Positions 32,584 through 43,236 of a stretch of DNA of 64,000 nt are shown here, one piece after another. Both the position numbers and the translations under genes were made by a program. The notes below the pieces were generated by a model. The model saw nothing but the letters and a program-made list of their open reading frames with translations. It did not search any database and was not told the DNA's origin. Origin of the DNA: Fragilaria radians (lineage: Eukaryota > Bacillariophyta > Fragilariophyceae > Fragilariales > Fragilariaceae); assembly GCA_900642245.1 (NCBI GenBank), contig CAAAJI010000003.1, forward strand, positions 167,647 to 231,646. The letters are read 5' to 3'. Each line of letters starts with the position of its first letter. Positions within the stretch are counted from its first letter, which is position 1.

Positions 32584-33511
32584 TACAAGGTGCTTATCTA
32601 AAGAGGATGGAAAATGTAGTGAAGAAAAATAATTGCAATTCCTTAAAAGAAAATAATCTGTGAGAGATTTGTTAACATCAATGATAGTTTTTGAGCTTAT
32701 TGGATTCATTTCCAATTTCATGTCTTCTCACTCCAAAATGCATCTAAGAATTTTTTTCGCTTTCCTTAACTCAATGTGAACTTTTCTCTGTGCAACAATG
32801 CAAAGTCTGAAAGGAAGGCAAAGCACAAGATTTGAAAAAAAAACATCTGAGATAAAGTGATGGTCAAGGCTTTGACGAGAAATGTCTAAAGTGAAAACCA
32901 TGTACAAAACAGGACGATTGTACTTTTATGAATTCATTAATCAATGAAGGAAATCAATTTTTGTACTTTTAAGCATTGAATTGTTCCACAGAATCAACCA
33001 CTGAATGAAAAAAACTAATTACATCCCTTGGGATAATTGATTCATCGCTTTTCTTGAAAGTAAATTGAGAAATATGGGATTTGATTGAGGTTGCAATTGC
33101 AATGAAAAACAAAGAGCTGAGGCGAATGGAGAGAGAATGGATATAGATTGCAAAACATTTCAATTCTTTATTTTGCTCTTTTGGATGTTGAAATAATGTA
33201 TCATCATGAATAAAAATACACCTCAAACTAAGACATCATTCCTCCCCCAACTCTGCTTATGAAACCAAGAATCCGAACAAAGGATAGCACAAATGTTTTG
33301 AAGTATGTATTGCAGAATAAAAGTATCAAGAGGGTATTGTGTTAAAGACAACGTTTAATATAACGTTTTAGGAAATGTTACTTTTGATGACTGGAATATC
33401 AGATTTCAAGTATGCAACTTTACTTTACTTTGAATTTCCACTATATTACAAAATTGAAAGAGGAGAAAATATCGCACCCAAATCTCGAGAGACAGAGGAA
33501 AGAGATCAACT
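32584..33511. other. Intergenic, no supported gene
   Basis: About 0.9 kb between convergent LRR and CGR1-type genes, mostly 3' UTR. No coding, RNA or repeat structure was seen. Confidence 0.5.
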
Positions 33512-34003
33512 TTACTTGGCATATGCTCCCACAAATTCCACGACACCAGTCTTGGGATTGACTCTGGTTTTCTTGATCTGTCGTAACTGTTTCTTGGACA
33601 AAGCCTTGAGAGTCACTCCGATCTTGGTTGGGTTCAATGTCTGAGCAGCCATTTGCGCTTGTTTGAATTCATTCTCGGCCCGTCGTCGATCATTCTCCAA
33701 TTTTCGCTCCTTCTTGGCAATCTTTGATTGTCTTCGATCCTCTTGTAATTCCCGTTGTAGTTCCGCAATTTCTTGTAGAGAATGCTTACGCTCCTTTCGA
33801 AGTGTGTAGGTAGAAACTTGATTATTCATCGTCGTTTTGACCAATGTCGATGCCCGTTTTTGGGGCCGTACCTTCCATGACCGACCGGAAACATTACGTC
33901 CCTTCGTAACGTCACGATCAACAGTTACTAGTTTTACGACATCTCCATTTAGAATTGATTTTTGGGTATCGACTGGAATTGGGTTGACGACTGGGGATTT
34001 CAT
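33512..34003 (-). CDS. CGR1/CCDC86-type nucleolar protein
   Basis: A 163-residue, very basic protein with a predicted long helix/coiled coil (about 60-115). The N-terminal part has VSGRSWKVRPQKRAS, and the C-terminal part has LKALSKKQLRQIKKTRV, the two hallmarks of the Cgr1 family (yeast Cgr1, human CCDC86), which is involved in 60S ribosome biogenesis and pre-rRNA processing. The family usually has 100-200 residues, so this is full length. It is expected in the nucleolus. Single exon; start at the ATG 34003. Confidence 0.8.
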   Translation of the reverse strand: MKSPVVNPIPVDTQKSILNGDVVKLVTVDRDVTKGRNVSGRSWKVRPQKRASTLVKTTMNNQVSTYTLRKERKHSLQEIAELQRELQEDRRQSKIAKKERKLENDRRRAENEFKQAQMAAQTLNPTKIGVTLKALSKKQLRQIKKTRVNPKTGVVEFVGAYAK

Positions 34004-37000
34004 TCTTCTCGATGTACGAACGTGTTAGAACTGCTTTGGAATCGTTGCAGCGGTTTTGTTTTGTGCGATTTAATGTTTTCACTGGTGGTCCTGAAATTGG
34101 GTCACATTGTATCTCGATCCCTACCGTTTCTAATATTCAGAATGTGACAAACTTTGTTTTACAAACACCAGACTGATGAAGCAATTGATAACTGGACTCA
34201 GAAGCAACAAAGAAAGAGTAATGCTAGGCACTGGTCAAACTATCAATAGCTTACCAGAGCCTTTACCACGAATGTGACAAAATTTGTTTTACAATTCATG
34301 TTAAAAGAAAACGTAACACAGCAATTGATAACATACCAGAGACAAAAGTCACATTAAGAGCGGCGAGAGAATAATTGATATGCCAGAAATGTATCCAATT
34401 GAGTCATTAGGCAAAAGAATTAAGTTTGTTAAGAAAGAACCTAACACTTTAGGTTCTAAGCATTGCAGTCTAGCAATACTGCAATAGGTTACTAGACCAA
34501 CAGATGTGTGAGTGTACTGGTACTGGAGACGTCCAAGCTATTGTTAGTACATAGTAAATAATACTAGAATCCTTATATTTACTCATCTAAATCTAGAATA
34601 TGTTGCACAGTTAACTATTCTTTCTATACCTTCCATAAATTCAATAAAAGTAGCTTTATCAGATCATAATTTACAATTTGTATAAACTCTTAGAGCACCT
34701 TAGAGCAATATCATCCATCACCACACAACAAGTTCCACTGAGGTTAGTCTGACCTATGTCAAGAGCTTATGCTCAATAATTCTACTCATTATGTCTACGT
34801 AATACTAAACTCCTAAAGAAAATACATGGGGTGAAAAAAAGTTTAAACAATTCAGTTTACAGGTGAGGGAGTACACCCCAGAACTGCTTATTTGGAAGCA
34901 AGGACAGATTTTCCAAAATGCTACACAATAACTTTTTTGGATGGAGACACATGAAGTTAAAAGGTCTTCCGTCAGTTCAAATAGGAATCATTCTAGCATG
35001 ATACAAATTAGAAAATAACTGTCTTCCTTTTTTTGCTGCATGAATGTAAACTAAGCCAGCTAAAGTCAAAGAAAAAAGGCGAGAGGACATTTTTCTCCCA
35101 GCTGCTCAAGCGATAGAAAGGAATTTTAGCAGCTGAAAAAGTATTTAGCCAAATCTAAAAAGAAAAAAATAGTTAGACAAATTGTCAAGCTGTCCGATTC
35201 CAAATTGTTTCGCTCCATGAAGCATCATGAGACACAATCGCAACTTGAAAAATAGCTGCAGATGTTATACAACCAAACAAATCAGGAGCAGTCAACAGAT
35301 ATTCGACATTCCTGAGCTTTACGGTATCCTCCATGAAGCAATTCTATTCTGGAGAAATAGTACCAATGCACAAACTACCATGGCACTAACAATCAGCCAA
35401 TGAAATTGACTGTTCTTGCTACATCTTTGATCTCCAACTTCAATCATGACTCAACGTTCTCAACTAGATCACATACAAAAAATCATTCTCAATTCCTTTA
35501 TCATGCAGTTCATTCAATGACACACCTTTGATTCTAAATTAAAGACAAGTAATTTATGTCGTTGTCTATATCATGCTGAGGAATCATTCATAATGGTTGC
35601 TTCCCGTTCAAAGACTAAAGATTTGCCTGAGTGTTGGACATGGCATTAAGGAGTAATACATTCATAGATTTTGATTCCTTGGATTTTTTCTTTGGCCAAG
35701 ACACGTAACGTAATACTTGGAGAAATATTCTTTTATATTGGGCTTTATCTTCATTTCCCTCCATTTCAATAAGTCTATAATATGCTTCAAACTTCCTGCA
35801 TACCCTTTCACTTGTCTTTCATAAAATTCATCAGGTTAACCCATGATTATTACTTGATCTCATGACTTATGAAATGAATGGATTGGTAAATGTCAAAACT
35901 TTGTTTCGTAGTCCATTTCTTTCATGATATACCATCAGTTTCTTCTATTAAGTTTGAGTTCCCAAACAGTGTCAAAGAAATCGAGATGCTAATTTGCCTC
36001 AAAATAGTTTCCCCGGAAACATTATTTCCGCTAGCGTATGCTAGCCAGATTGCTTTGTGATATGCTGCCTTCACAGCTTTTGAACTGATTGTTTCGTTTG
36101 ATATTCTATGTCCATCAATGCAATAAAAATAGCTTTTTAGATTAATTGAGAATTTCCAATCCTGTCTCTTGCCCCAAAAAAAAAATTTTACCACGTGATT
36201 TTAAATGGCTTGGAGCATGACTTCTCTGAAAAATCTCGGCATATTTTGTAAGTTTAGATGAAAGCACACTTTCTCATTGAGATAAGCATGGGCAGATTAT
36301 CTTTGCAATGTCGATAGGAGAATCCGGTTCTGGTGTCGATTATCTTACTCTTCCTCCGCATTGATGATGAGATGTTCTCCTCTAATTAGCAGTCTGGATA
36401 CTAAAGTTTCTGGTGAAGCTGTTCATTGAATTTCTTTCTTTGATCATTCTTCCACAATTTTAAAAACTTTTCAACAAAGGATATATCTCTCCAAAGCCTT
36501 AACTATGCATTTGGTATTGGGCTTCCTCGTGTGGACTACTAATACAGCCTTTTCTTCATCCCTTAAACCTGTGAAATCATTTGTGTTTTCTCTTGTAGTG
36601 GTTTTCTTCATTCACTTTGAAGATGTTTTGACTTCTTGTATGAGATCGGCCCGAAATGTTAATTTCACAATGGTCGCAGAAAATACGTAATTGTTCTCAT
36701 GCTACATTTATTTGTGTTGCTTTAATTACGGATCATGAGGCTTGAATACATCTTTTTTGCATGCGGCTTACTAAATCTACTTAAATTATAATTGCAATAA
36801 TAAATCGGACGCTATTGTTTTTTTTGAATTTCAGCCTTCTCCTACGTTTGCATGAAACTTGCTTCTAAGTTTGATCAAGCGACACATATCCTTTACCCAT
36901 AATGTAAAATCAAACCTGAAGATTTTTGACCTGAGGATTTGCATTCAATATGCTTAAGCTTCTCAAATAGTTTAGGCCATTATTCTAATCCCGGCTTTTA

Positions 37001-38494
37001 CCGGTAGATACAAAACTGATCTCTGTAAATGATTTGCACTCTCTAATCAGTCATACTTATACATAAACTGTAAAAGACATACAAGCGATACTTTTTATAC
37101 CCTTCCCATTACACAGTGTGAACTAACTTGCTTCATATGCCTCTCTGCTCACAAACTTAGTAAATGCACCAGCATCACTTTCCTCTATCATGACAAAAAC
37201 AATGTTAACAAAGACCGTCTTTAACCTGCTTACACATGTGCCTAGTCCGTACATAACGAGCATTTTCCTTAATAAAATAGAGCCAAAGAAATGACACTGT
37301 TGGAAACATCACAGAGACTTGCTAAAAAGCGTTACTAACATGGTTCTGTTAAGCAATCCTTAAGTTACGTATGCCCAAGCTCTGTGAGTTAGTTATATAC
37401 AACAGTTAAATATGATGTTTCAATATTCATTGGTTTAAACCGCCTGACAAAAGTGCGATAGTCAGGAGTACCGAGTACCTTTTGATTAATGCAAACAGTG
37501 CTACCATTATTATATTCGATAATTTATATTCCCTGATGCTTAGAAATAATGCCGGACAGTAATCTTATCATTTACAATTGATCACATATGCTTGTGAACA
37601 TCATGTGCCAAAAATGTCATCAGATCAGTGATTTGTAATCACAAAATTGAAGTGTCGTGCTATAGTACTGTGTTACCTTGGGAACCATTTTCAGGTATGA
37701 TGTGTGTATGTAAGAAATCTTCGAATTGCAATTTTGGTTTTCCCCCAGTAGCAATTATGGTAACTCCGTACACTATCGAACAAACTCGCCGTCATGTGCA
37801 TGTGCTGTAGAGACGTTTTACATGAGTACCATGGACAAATGACACGAATGAAGGAATCCAATGAGTGCGTCCACAATCGCAGTCATGGCATTCACCCTTC
37901 TTACGACCTGTTGTCATGTAAAAGTATTATAGACAATTGTAATTTGTAGTCGTGATCATTGCAACAGGCAAAAAGCCGAAGGGTCATGGAATCGTGCATG
38001 GCACTCGTTGATGTTAGAATACCGAGACAACTGCGTATGCTTTTCATGGATACTCGTAAAATGAGACTTATACCAAAATATCCTGCGAAACTACAGCAGC
38101 CTGACCTCGAAGGAATAAAGAAATCAAAAAGGCAGTTACCCTTGGTCAATGGACATTTGGCAATGGTATGACTCAATTACATGCAAACTGCAAATATGGG
38201 ATAGAGTCGAGGTAATATCAACAACTAAAGACGAACAGGAATAAGCAGAAGCATTACGGGATGACAGCAATCATTAGCAACGCTGCTCCTTCATCTAAGT
38301 GCACTGAACAGTAGAAACTGTGTTCGACATTCTACATTATCCATCGATGCATCGTTGCACAATGGGATATGAACTATTTCTAAGGACTATAATGCTTATG
38401 AAATTAAAAAGAATTGACAGAATAAACTCGAATTGTTCATTATTTTCATGAGCATTATACATATTGTTTATCTAAGTGAAGTGAAATAACCGAA
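34004..38494. other. 4.5-kb gene-poor stretch
   Basis: The longest gene-free part of the window; all frames are short and unsupported. Near the CGR1 promoter there is a diverged pair of direct repeats (34140-34333). A small hairpin (8-bp stem, 8-base loop) lies at 34462-34485. Frames at 36505-36690 and 37959-38171 were considered and not accepted. Could hide small exons, non-coding RNA or degraded elements. Confidence 0.4.
34140..34333. repeat. Diverged direct-repeat pair upstream of CGR1-type gene
   Basis: Two copies each carry GAATGTGACAAA followed by TTTGTTTTACAA (starting at 34140 and 34270) and, 40-50 bases later, GCAATTGATAAC (34181 and 34321). Seen directly; spacing differs by about ten bases between copies. 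Purpose unknown. Confidence 0.6.
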
Positions 38495-39037
38495 TTAAAA
38501 CGGGTTAAACATTCCTGGACCAACGTTACATTGGGAGTTTCTAAATGTAGCAGCTACTCGCAATGAATTTTGTTGCAGAATCCTCAACTGTGCATTCTCA
38601 GCTCGCAGAGCTGCGACCTCACGCGAGTTCGATTCGCACAAGGAGAGAAGCCTTTTATTTTCTTCGCTTAGAAGCATGACTTGCTGTTCCAAGTACTTTA
38701 ACTGGCGTCTTTTCCGAAGTCGAGAGTGTTGAGCAGAAAGTCGATTTTTCGATCTTCGTTCTTCGAGTAGCTCCTCGGCAGAGATAGCTCGGTCTTGCAG
38801 TTTTCTTTCACTTCCATTTATATTCGATGATTCCACGTTAGACAAATATCCGTCGTCATCAGCGATATCACTAGACGATGAGGAATACACTTCGCGTGAT
38901 TTAGCGTCCACTTCCGGCAAAAAGTTCCTCTTGATTGATTCTCTGTAGTCTTTTACAACTGTAGCTGCCAATAATTTTATTTCACCATCAAATTGAAAGC
39001 GTTGATCTTGCTGATATTCGTGGTTGCTCATGGTCAT
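38495..39037 (-). CDS. bZIP transcription factor
   Basis: A 180-residue protein with a bZIP domain near the C-terminal half. The basic region (about 91-111) has the NxxSAxxSRxRKR pattern: N98, S101, A102, S105, R106, R108-R110. The leucine zipper follows with heptad leucines at 116, 123, 130, 144 and 151; position 137 is Ser. The N-terminal half is acidic and Ser-rich (SSSSSD at about 52-57). Single-exon; the ATG at 39037 is used, with a second Met two codons later. It acts in the nucleus, probably as a dimer on palindromic ACGT- or TGA-type sites. No other domain is visible. It is divergently transcribed from paralog D, separated by 2.2 kb that includes the 174-bp repeats. Confidence 0.85.
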   Translation of the reverse strand: MTMSNHEYQQDQRFQFDGEIKLLAATVVKDYRESIKRNFLPEVDAKSREVYSSSSSDIADDDGYLSNVESSNINGSERKLQDRAISAEELLEERRSKNRLSAQHSRLRKRRQLKYLEQQVMLLSEENKRLLSLCESNSREVAALRAENAQLRILQQNSLRVAATFRNSQCNVGPGMFNPF

Positions 39038-40354
39038 AGCTCTAATGCTTTTGTATTTTATGCCGGTGTGTGAACGTGAAAAAGAAAATTAGATGCAATG
39101 AAACGGAGAAACTTTGCGTTCCATGGCGAACGAAGAATCACGACCACAGAAGATATGGGAATAAACTCCGTGTGACTACTGTTACCTTCCCCAGGTTTGA
39201 CATCACCGAAACATTTCTTGATACTTAAAGTCTATCACGATGTTTCATTGGTAGGCATCTGAAGGAATGGTTCTCAAGTTTCTGATTAGAGTCAAATGTG
39301 CATTCCAGTGCCGATTTCCGGTTGTGGAACAACTGACTGAAATTGGCCCTCCACATAAACAATCCACAGTAGACGCTTTATTTTGTTCGTGGGAACCTCT
39401 TGACCCATAAGAAGTTTTGGAATTTGGTCTAATCTACTGTAATCGAAAATCTGAGCCAAATCTAGCACGATGAAAAAAGATGCCAATCTAATTTTAATTA
39501 CAAATCGAAGGGCGTAAAAGAAAACCGTGACTTTGTGACCTGGCAGCAGGCACTTGTCCACAGCCACAGAAAGAACTTCATAAGTGCACTCACAAATCCA
39601 CAAGTTCCGGAAGTTTTACAACTCGAGAATAATGTTCGAGAAGAAATTATGGATTGACTACACATTATGCAAGTTTTTTTATTGGTATGCACACCAAAGG
39701 GGTGGCGTTTTGTCGAATCAACAATTCTCATCCTGCATTATGAGGTTTACATAGGAGATTAGTTGCATCCTTACACATTTCATTCAAGTTCCATTTTCTT
39801 AACCAAAATTGATATCGCTGCCTTAAATGCATCGCACTTTGGATAGTGTTGTATAAAATGTAAATGATACTGTGAAGAAAGCAGCTATAGTCATGAAGTT
39901 GTCCCCATAATTTCACGAGGATAAAAGGACAACTCCATAGATTGAATTAGTTAAAAATTTGATTGATTCGAGGTTTTCCAAAAAGGCAAATATTGCTTCT
40001 ACATATCGAAGCCAGGGTCGCTCAGCGGACTTTCTTCTAGCAGAAATATTGCGACAAGAGAGATTAGAAATGGCGATTAGTCAACATAGGCTTTCAATAG
40101 TGCTGCAGAAGGCATAACCTAAGTCATGATATCTTCAACGCACAATCGGACCTAAAGACTACTTTAACTGCACAATTTCTTCCAGTGCCAGACTACAATA
40201 CTCTATTTAAAGTTTGATTTAATTGCTATGGAAGACAATGACACAAAATATCAATCAGCGGATATAGAAATTGTGACTGGGTACTATTCTTCCAAGCCTT
40301 ACTATCAAATAGCATAATCCCCACTGATCTCATAATCAATGATGCTCGTATTGG

Positions 40355-40701
40355 CTCCATTTCTATCAAGACACAATAACTTCCGTGTATCCTATGTATA
40401 TTTATTTCCAACAATTTACATCTACAATGATTCTATTCCGCAGGAATAGATGTTATGCACATAAATTATGCACTCATAAAATAATTATGCAAGCCCTCTA
40501 ATCTTTCATCCACAGAGCGTAGCATCCTCTCCATTTCTATCAAGACACAATAACTTCCGTGTATCCTATGTATATTCATTTCCAACAATTTACATCTACA
40601 ATGATTCTATTCCGCAGGAATAGATGTTATGCACATAAATTATGCACTCATAAAATAATTATGCAAGCCCTCTAATCTGTCATCCACAGAGCGTAGCATC
40701 C
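40355..40701. repeat. Two-copy 174-bp tandem repeat with palindrome and TTATGCA motifs
   Basis: Copies at 40355-40527 and 40529-40701 differ at only two positions that I can see. Each copy contains the palindrome CTATTCC-GCA-GGAATAG and three TTATGCA sequences in about 45 bases. It lies about 0.54 kb upstream of paralog D and 1.3 kb upstream of the bZIP gene. The near-identity shows a recent duplication. Role as a regulatory array is inference. Confidence 0.9.
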
Positions 40702-40865
40702 AATCGGAGTAGTGAAAGTAATGCATTTACCAAAATCGTGCTTTCCAAAATCTTGATTTAGCCAGTCTCTGAATTAAAATTCTAAATTATTCCCTCTGCG
40801 TTGGTATCGCATCAACAAGAATCTTTCTCTATTTTGGTTTCTGAGTATAATCGCTGTTTGATACT

Positions 40866-41150
40866 ATGCAAAATAGAAACTTTGTTCTAACTGAGGCAAG
40901 TGTAGGATTTACAGTCTGGATTCTTAATGACTCATCTATTGAAGATGAAGATCTAAAATCAATTCTATTGGATTCAGAAATGCAGAGCATCAAATTCCTA
41001 ATGAAGATAGCATCAAATTCAAATCTAAGTGAGAAGGCAGGGAATGAAGAGAAGCGAGATTATCCCAACCCACTATTCCATGAAAGGCTTGGTCTAGAGT
41101 TTCCAACAGTTAGGACAAGGAGTATAAGGGAGACATGTTACAAGGGATAA
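40866..41150 (+). CDS. Small unrecognised open frame upstream of paralog D
   Basis: A 94-codon frame with an ATG, ending 95 bases before paralog D's ATG at 41245. It is hydrophilic, with acidic patches, and matches no family I know. It could be a small protein, an upstream open frame in the D 5' UTR, or chance. Confidence 0.15.
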   Translation: MQNRNFVLTEASVGFTVWILNDSSIEDEDLKSILLDSEMQSIKFLMKIASNSNLSEKAGNEEKRDYPNPLFHERLGLEFPTVRTRSIRETCYKG

Positions 41151-41244
41151 GATTCGGATGATACAGAAATCGTTGTTAATTACTGTCGTAGGTGATACTA
41201 GCATTATTCTGCCTACTACCTTGGGCATATTTAGCAGTGGGCAA

Positions 41245-43236
41245 ATGAGACGAAGAGTCCAGGCTCCAACAGATGGTGAGACTGCAGCGACTGCAAAGCT
41301 TTCGTCAGAGAAAGCTGAAATACCGTTGTATAACACTGCCATAGATACTAATTTGAAGCAATCAAGGTTTACTTTATCTCGGAAGTACATTTTGGCTTTC
41401 TTTGGATTACTTGTTGCTATTTCAACAGCGTACGTTATCTTGAAACTCCTATTTCCAAAGCATCGCTATCAGCATTTATTGGATATAACAGAGGTACAAA
41501 AACTACTAGAAGATGCGCCAGCTCCCATCAATGAACAATATGTTGTATTTGTTTCAAATGCAAATGGAAAGAGCTCATCGTACAATGTGGCCTATGCTGA
41601 ATCCTCCGAATCTGCAGAGAATGCCTTAAAAATTGCCTTGACAAAACTTCCCCTAATCTCTGCTCGATATCCTTGGTTTAAAATTGATGTAATCACTGCA
41701 TCTAAGGTATTGCATGATTATGATTTTGGAAGTAATCACAACGCTATGCCATCTTGGTGGTTTGGCCTATCCATGGATTGGACTAACAAATGGGTATTCT
41801 TACCTGATGAAGTTCAGGCACATGGATTGGTGGATGGAAAAAATCGACTACTGTGGGAACGAATTGGAAACTATGCCGCATCACACAAGCTGGTGAGTTG
41901 GCCAAAGGCTGTTCTCGAGGATGATTCAACTCAGCTGGCTGAATTAGAAGTCCTGCACACAAATTCTATCTTTTGCGATTTTGAGACGAAAGAAGTCATA
42001 CCTTTATACCACGGACATCGTCTGATTCCCAAGCTCACTCATTCCTTATTAATGGCATCCGCAGAACGCGCTGGAGATTATCTTGCTCGCAATGTACATC
42101 CTGACGGAATGATGGTGTACACATATCGGCCTATCACTGACACGGAAACATCAGATTATAGTCTAACAAGACATGCAGGAACAGTATACAGCATGGCTGC
42201 GCTTTATTCACAATATCGTGATCAAGCACTGAATATGAGTATGAAACGTGCCCTCGATTACTTAATGACCTTTGTGCATGACTGTCCTTTGCCTTATCAC
42301 CCCACACGTTCACAGAAATGCGTCTGGGATTACACAAAGGTAAGAGAGAACCAATCATCATCGTCGTCATCATTTCATGGACATTCTAACGATGTCTATC
42401 TGCAGGGTGAAGACCATGTGACAAAATTGGGGTTAAATTCATTAACTATTCTTGCCGTTGCTGAATACGTACATGCCACAAAAGATTTAACTCACCTTGA
42501 AGCAGCAAAGTCAATCGCCTCATGGATCGAAGGTTCACAGAGAGAAGATGGTTCTTTCGTTCAAAAGGTTGGCGAACCTGACAACAAGTTGGATGAGAAT
42601 CATTACGTACGTTACTATCAAGGGGAAGCTTCATTTGGCATGGCACGTCTTTACAATGTCATGAAAGAAATTGGACAAAGTCCACCTGACTCATGGATGA
42701 ATGTAGCTGAATCTGCTGCCAAAGCTATAGTCCTTCGTGATTCACAAGTTGATGACGATGACTTATTAGTTGATCATTGGTTACTATACGGTATTGCGGA
42801 GATGGGAATTCATCACAAGCAATTAATACAGCACTGCCAACGAACAATTGAGGTCGCAAGTAGTCGGCAAATTCAAGAGTCATCACCAGGAATGGACAAA
42901 GACCGACTGGGTATATTTGGAAATTCAATGTCAGGTACGGCTACAGCAACCAAGACAGAAGGGATGTGTGCGGTCTATAACATCTTTGCCAAGAAAGAAC
43001 CTGAAGTAGCTGCGACTGTATTGGAGGTAACTTCGCTAGCTGTTCGATTTCAACTTCAGCTTCAGTTTAGACCTGAAACAGCCATGTACTTGAAAAATCC
43101 GTTTCGTGTCCTTGGTGGATTTCGTTCGTCTCTGAATAATTACGACATGCGAAATGACTACACGCAACACAATTTGTCATCGTTACTATGTATGGCACGT
43201 ATATTAAAGGAGCAGGAGGTGGATTGGAGTCAATAA
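41245..43236 (+). CDS. Type II membrane toroid-domain protein, paralog D
   Basis: A 663-residue protein from the ATG at 41245 (MRRRVQAP), chosen because B starts MSTRRRAQAP. An upstream in-frame ATG at 41158 would add 29 residues of a different character; an intron end before 41245 is possible. Membrane segment about 48-69. N-terminal domain: YVVFVSN, FKIDVIT, WWFGLSMDW, FLPDEVQAHGLVD. Helical domain: PITDTE, TRHAGTVYSMAALYSQY (R309), LGLNSLTILAVAEY, EDGSFVQ, YVRYYQGEASFGMARLY, VDHWLLYGIAEM, TATATKTEGMCAV, RPETAMYLKNPFRVLGG and RNDYTQHNLSSLLC. A Ser-rich and His-containing loop (about 370-395) is extra compared with A. Otherwise close to C. Function unknown; probably ER/Golgi lumenal enzyme. 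Confidence 0.8.
   Translation: MRRRVQAPTDGETAATAKLSSEKAEIPLYNTAIDTNLKQSRFTLSRKYILAFFGLLVAISTAYVILKLLFPKHRYQHLLDITEVQKLLEDAPAPINEQYVVFVSNANGKSSSYNVAYAESSESAENALKIALTKLPLISARYPWFKIDVITASKVLHDYDFGSNHNAMPSWWFGLSMDWTNKWVFLPDEVQAHGLVDGKNRLLWERIGNYAASHKLVSWPKAVLEDDSTQLAELEVLHTNSIFCDFETKEVIPLYHGHRLIPKLTHSLLMASAERAGDYLARNVHPDGMMVYTYRPITDTETSDYSLTRHAGTVYSMAALYSQYRDQALNMSMKRALDYLMTFVHDCPLPYHPTRSQKCVWDYTKVRENQSSSSSSFHGHSNDVYLQGEDHVTKLGLNSLTILAVAEYVHATKDLTHLEAAKSIASWIEGSQREDGSFVQKVGEPDNKLDENHYVRYYQGEASFGMARLYNVMKEIGQSPPDSWMNVAESAAKAIVLRDSQVDDDDLLVDHWLLYGIAEMGIHHKQLIQHCQRTIEVASSRQIQESSPGMDKDRLGIFGNSMSGTATATKTEGMCAVYNIFAKKEPEVAATVLEVTSLAVRFQLQLQFRPETAMYLKNPFRVLGGFRSSLNNYDMRNDYTQHNLSSLLCMARILKEQEVDWSQ

Larger units (their letters stand above)
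39038..41244. other. Intergenic between bZIP gene and paralog D
   Basis: A 2.2-kb divergent region that includes the 174-bp tandem repeat (40355-40701). A minus-strand frame at 39292-39603 begins at a TTG and shows only a faint look of reverse transcriptase; not accepted. A 94-codon frame at 40866-41150 is listed separately. Confidence 0.5.

Noticed and set aside
37628..38176. Overlapping short frames on both strands.
   Set aside because: Compositionally unremarkable, no family match and no splice-compatible partners seen.
39292..39731. Minus-strand frames with a faint reverse transcriptase look.
   Set aside because: The 103-codon frame starts at TTG and there is no RT motif or flanking LTR.
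40008..40090. A segment starting AGCCAGGGTCGCTCAGCGG looks like the 5' half of a tRNA.
   Set aside because: No matching T-arm (GTTCRANTC) or acceptor-stem complement follows within 90 bases.
40355..40701. Tandem repeat considered as a CRISPR or satellite array.
   Set aside because: Only two copies of 174 bases with no spacers and a eukaryotic context.
41158..41244. 29-residue N-terminal extension of paralog D.
   Set aside because: Hydrophobic and without counterpart in B, whose start aligns with the internal ATG at 41245.
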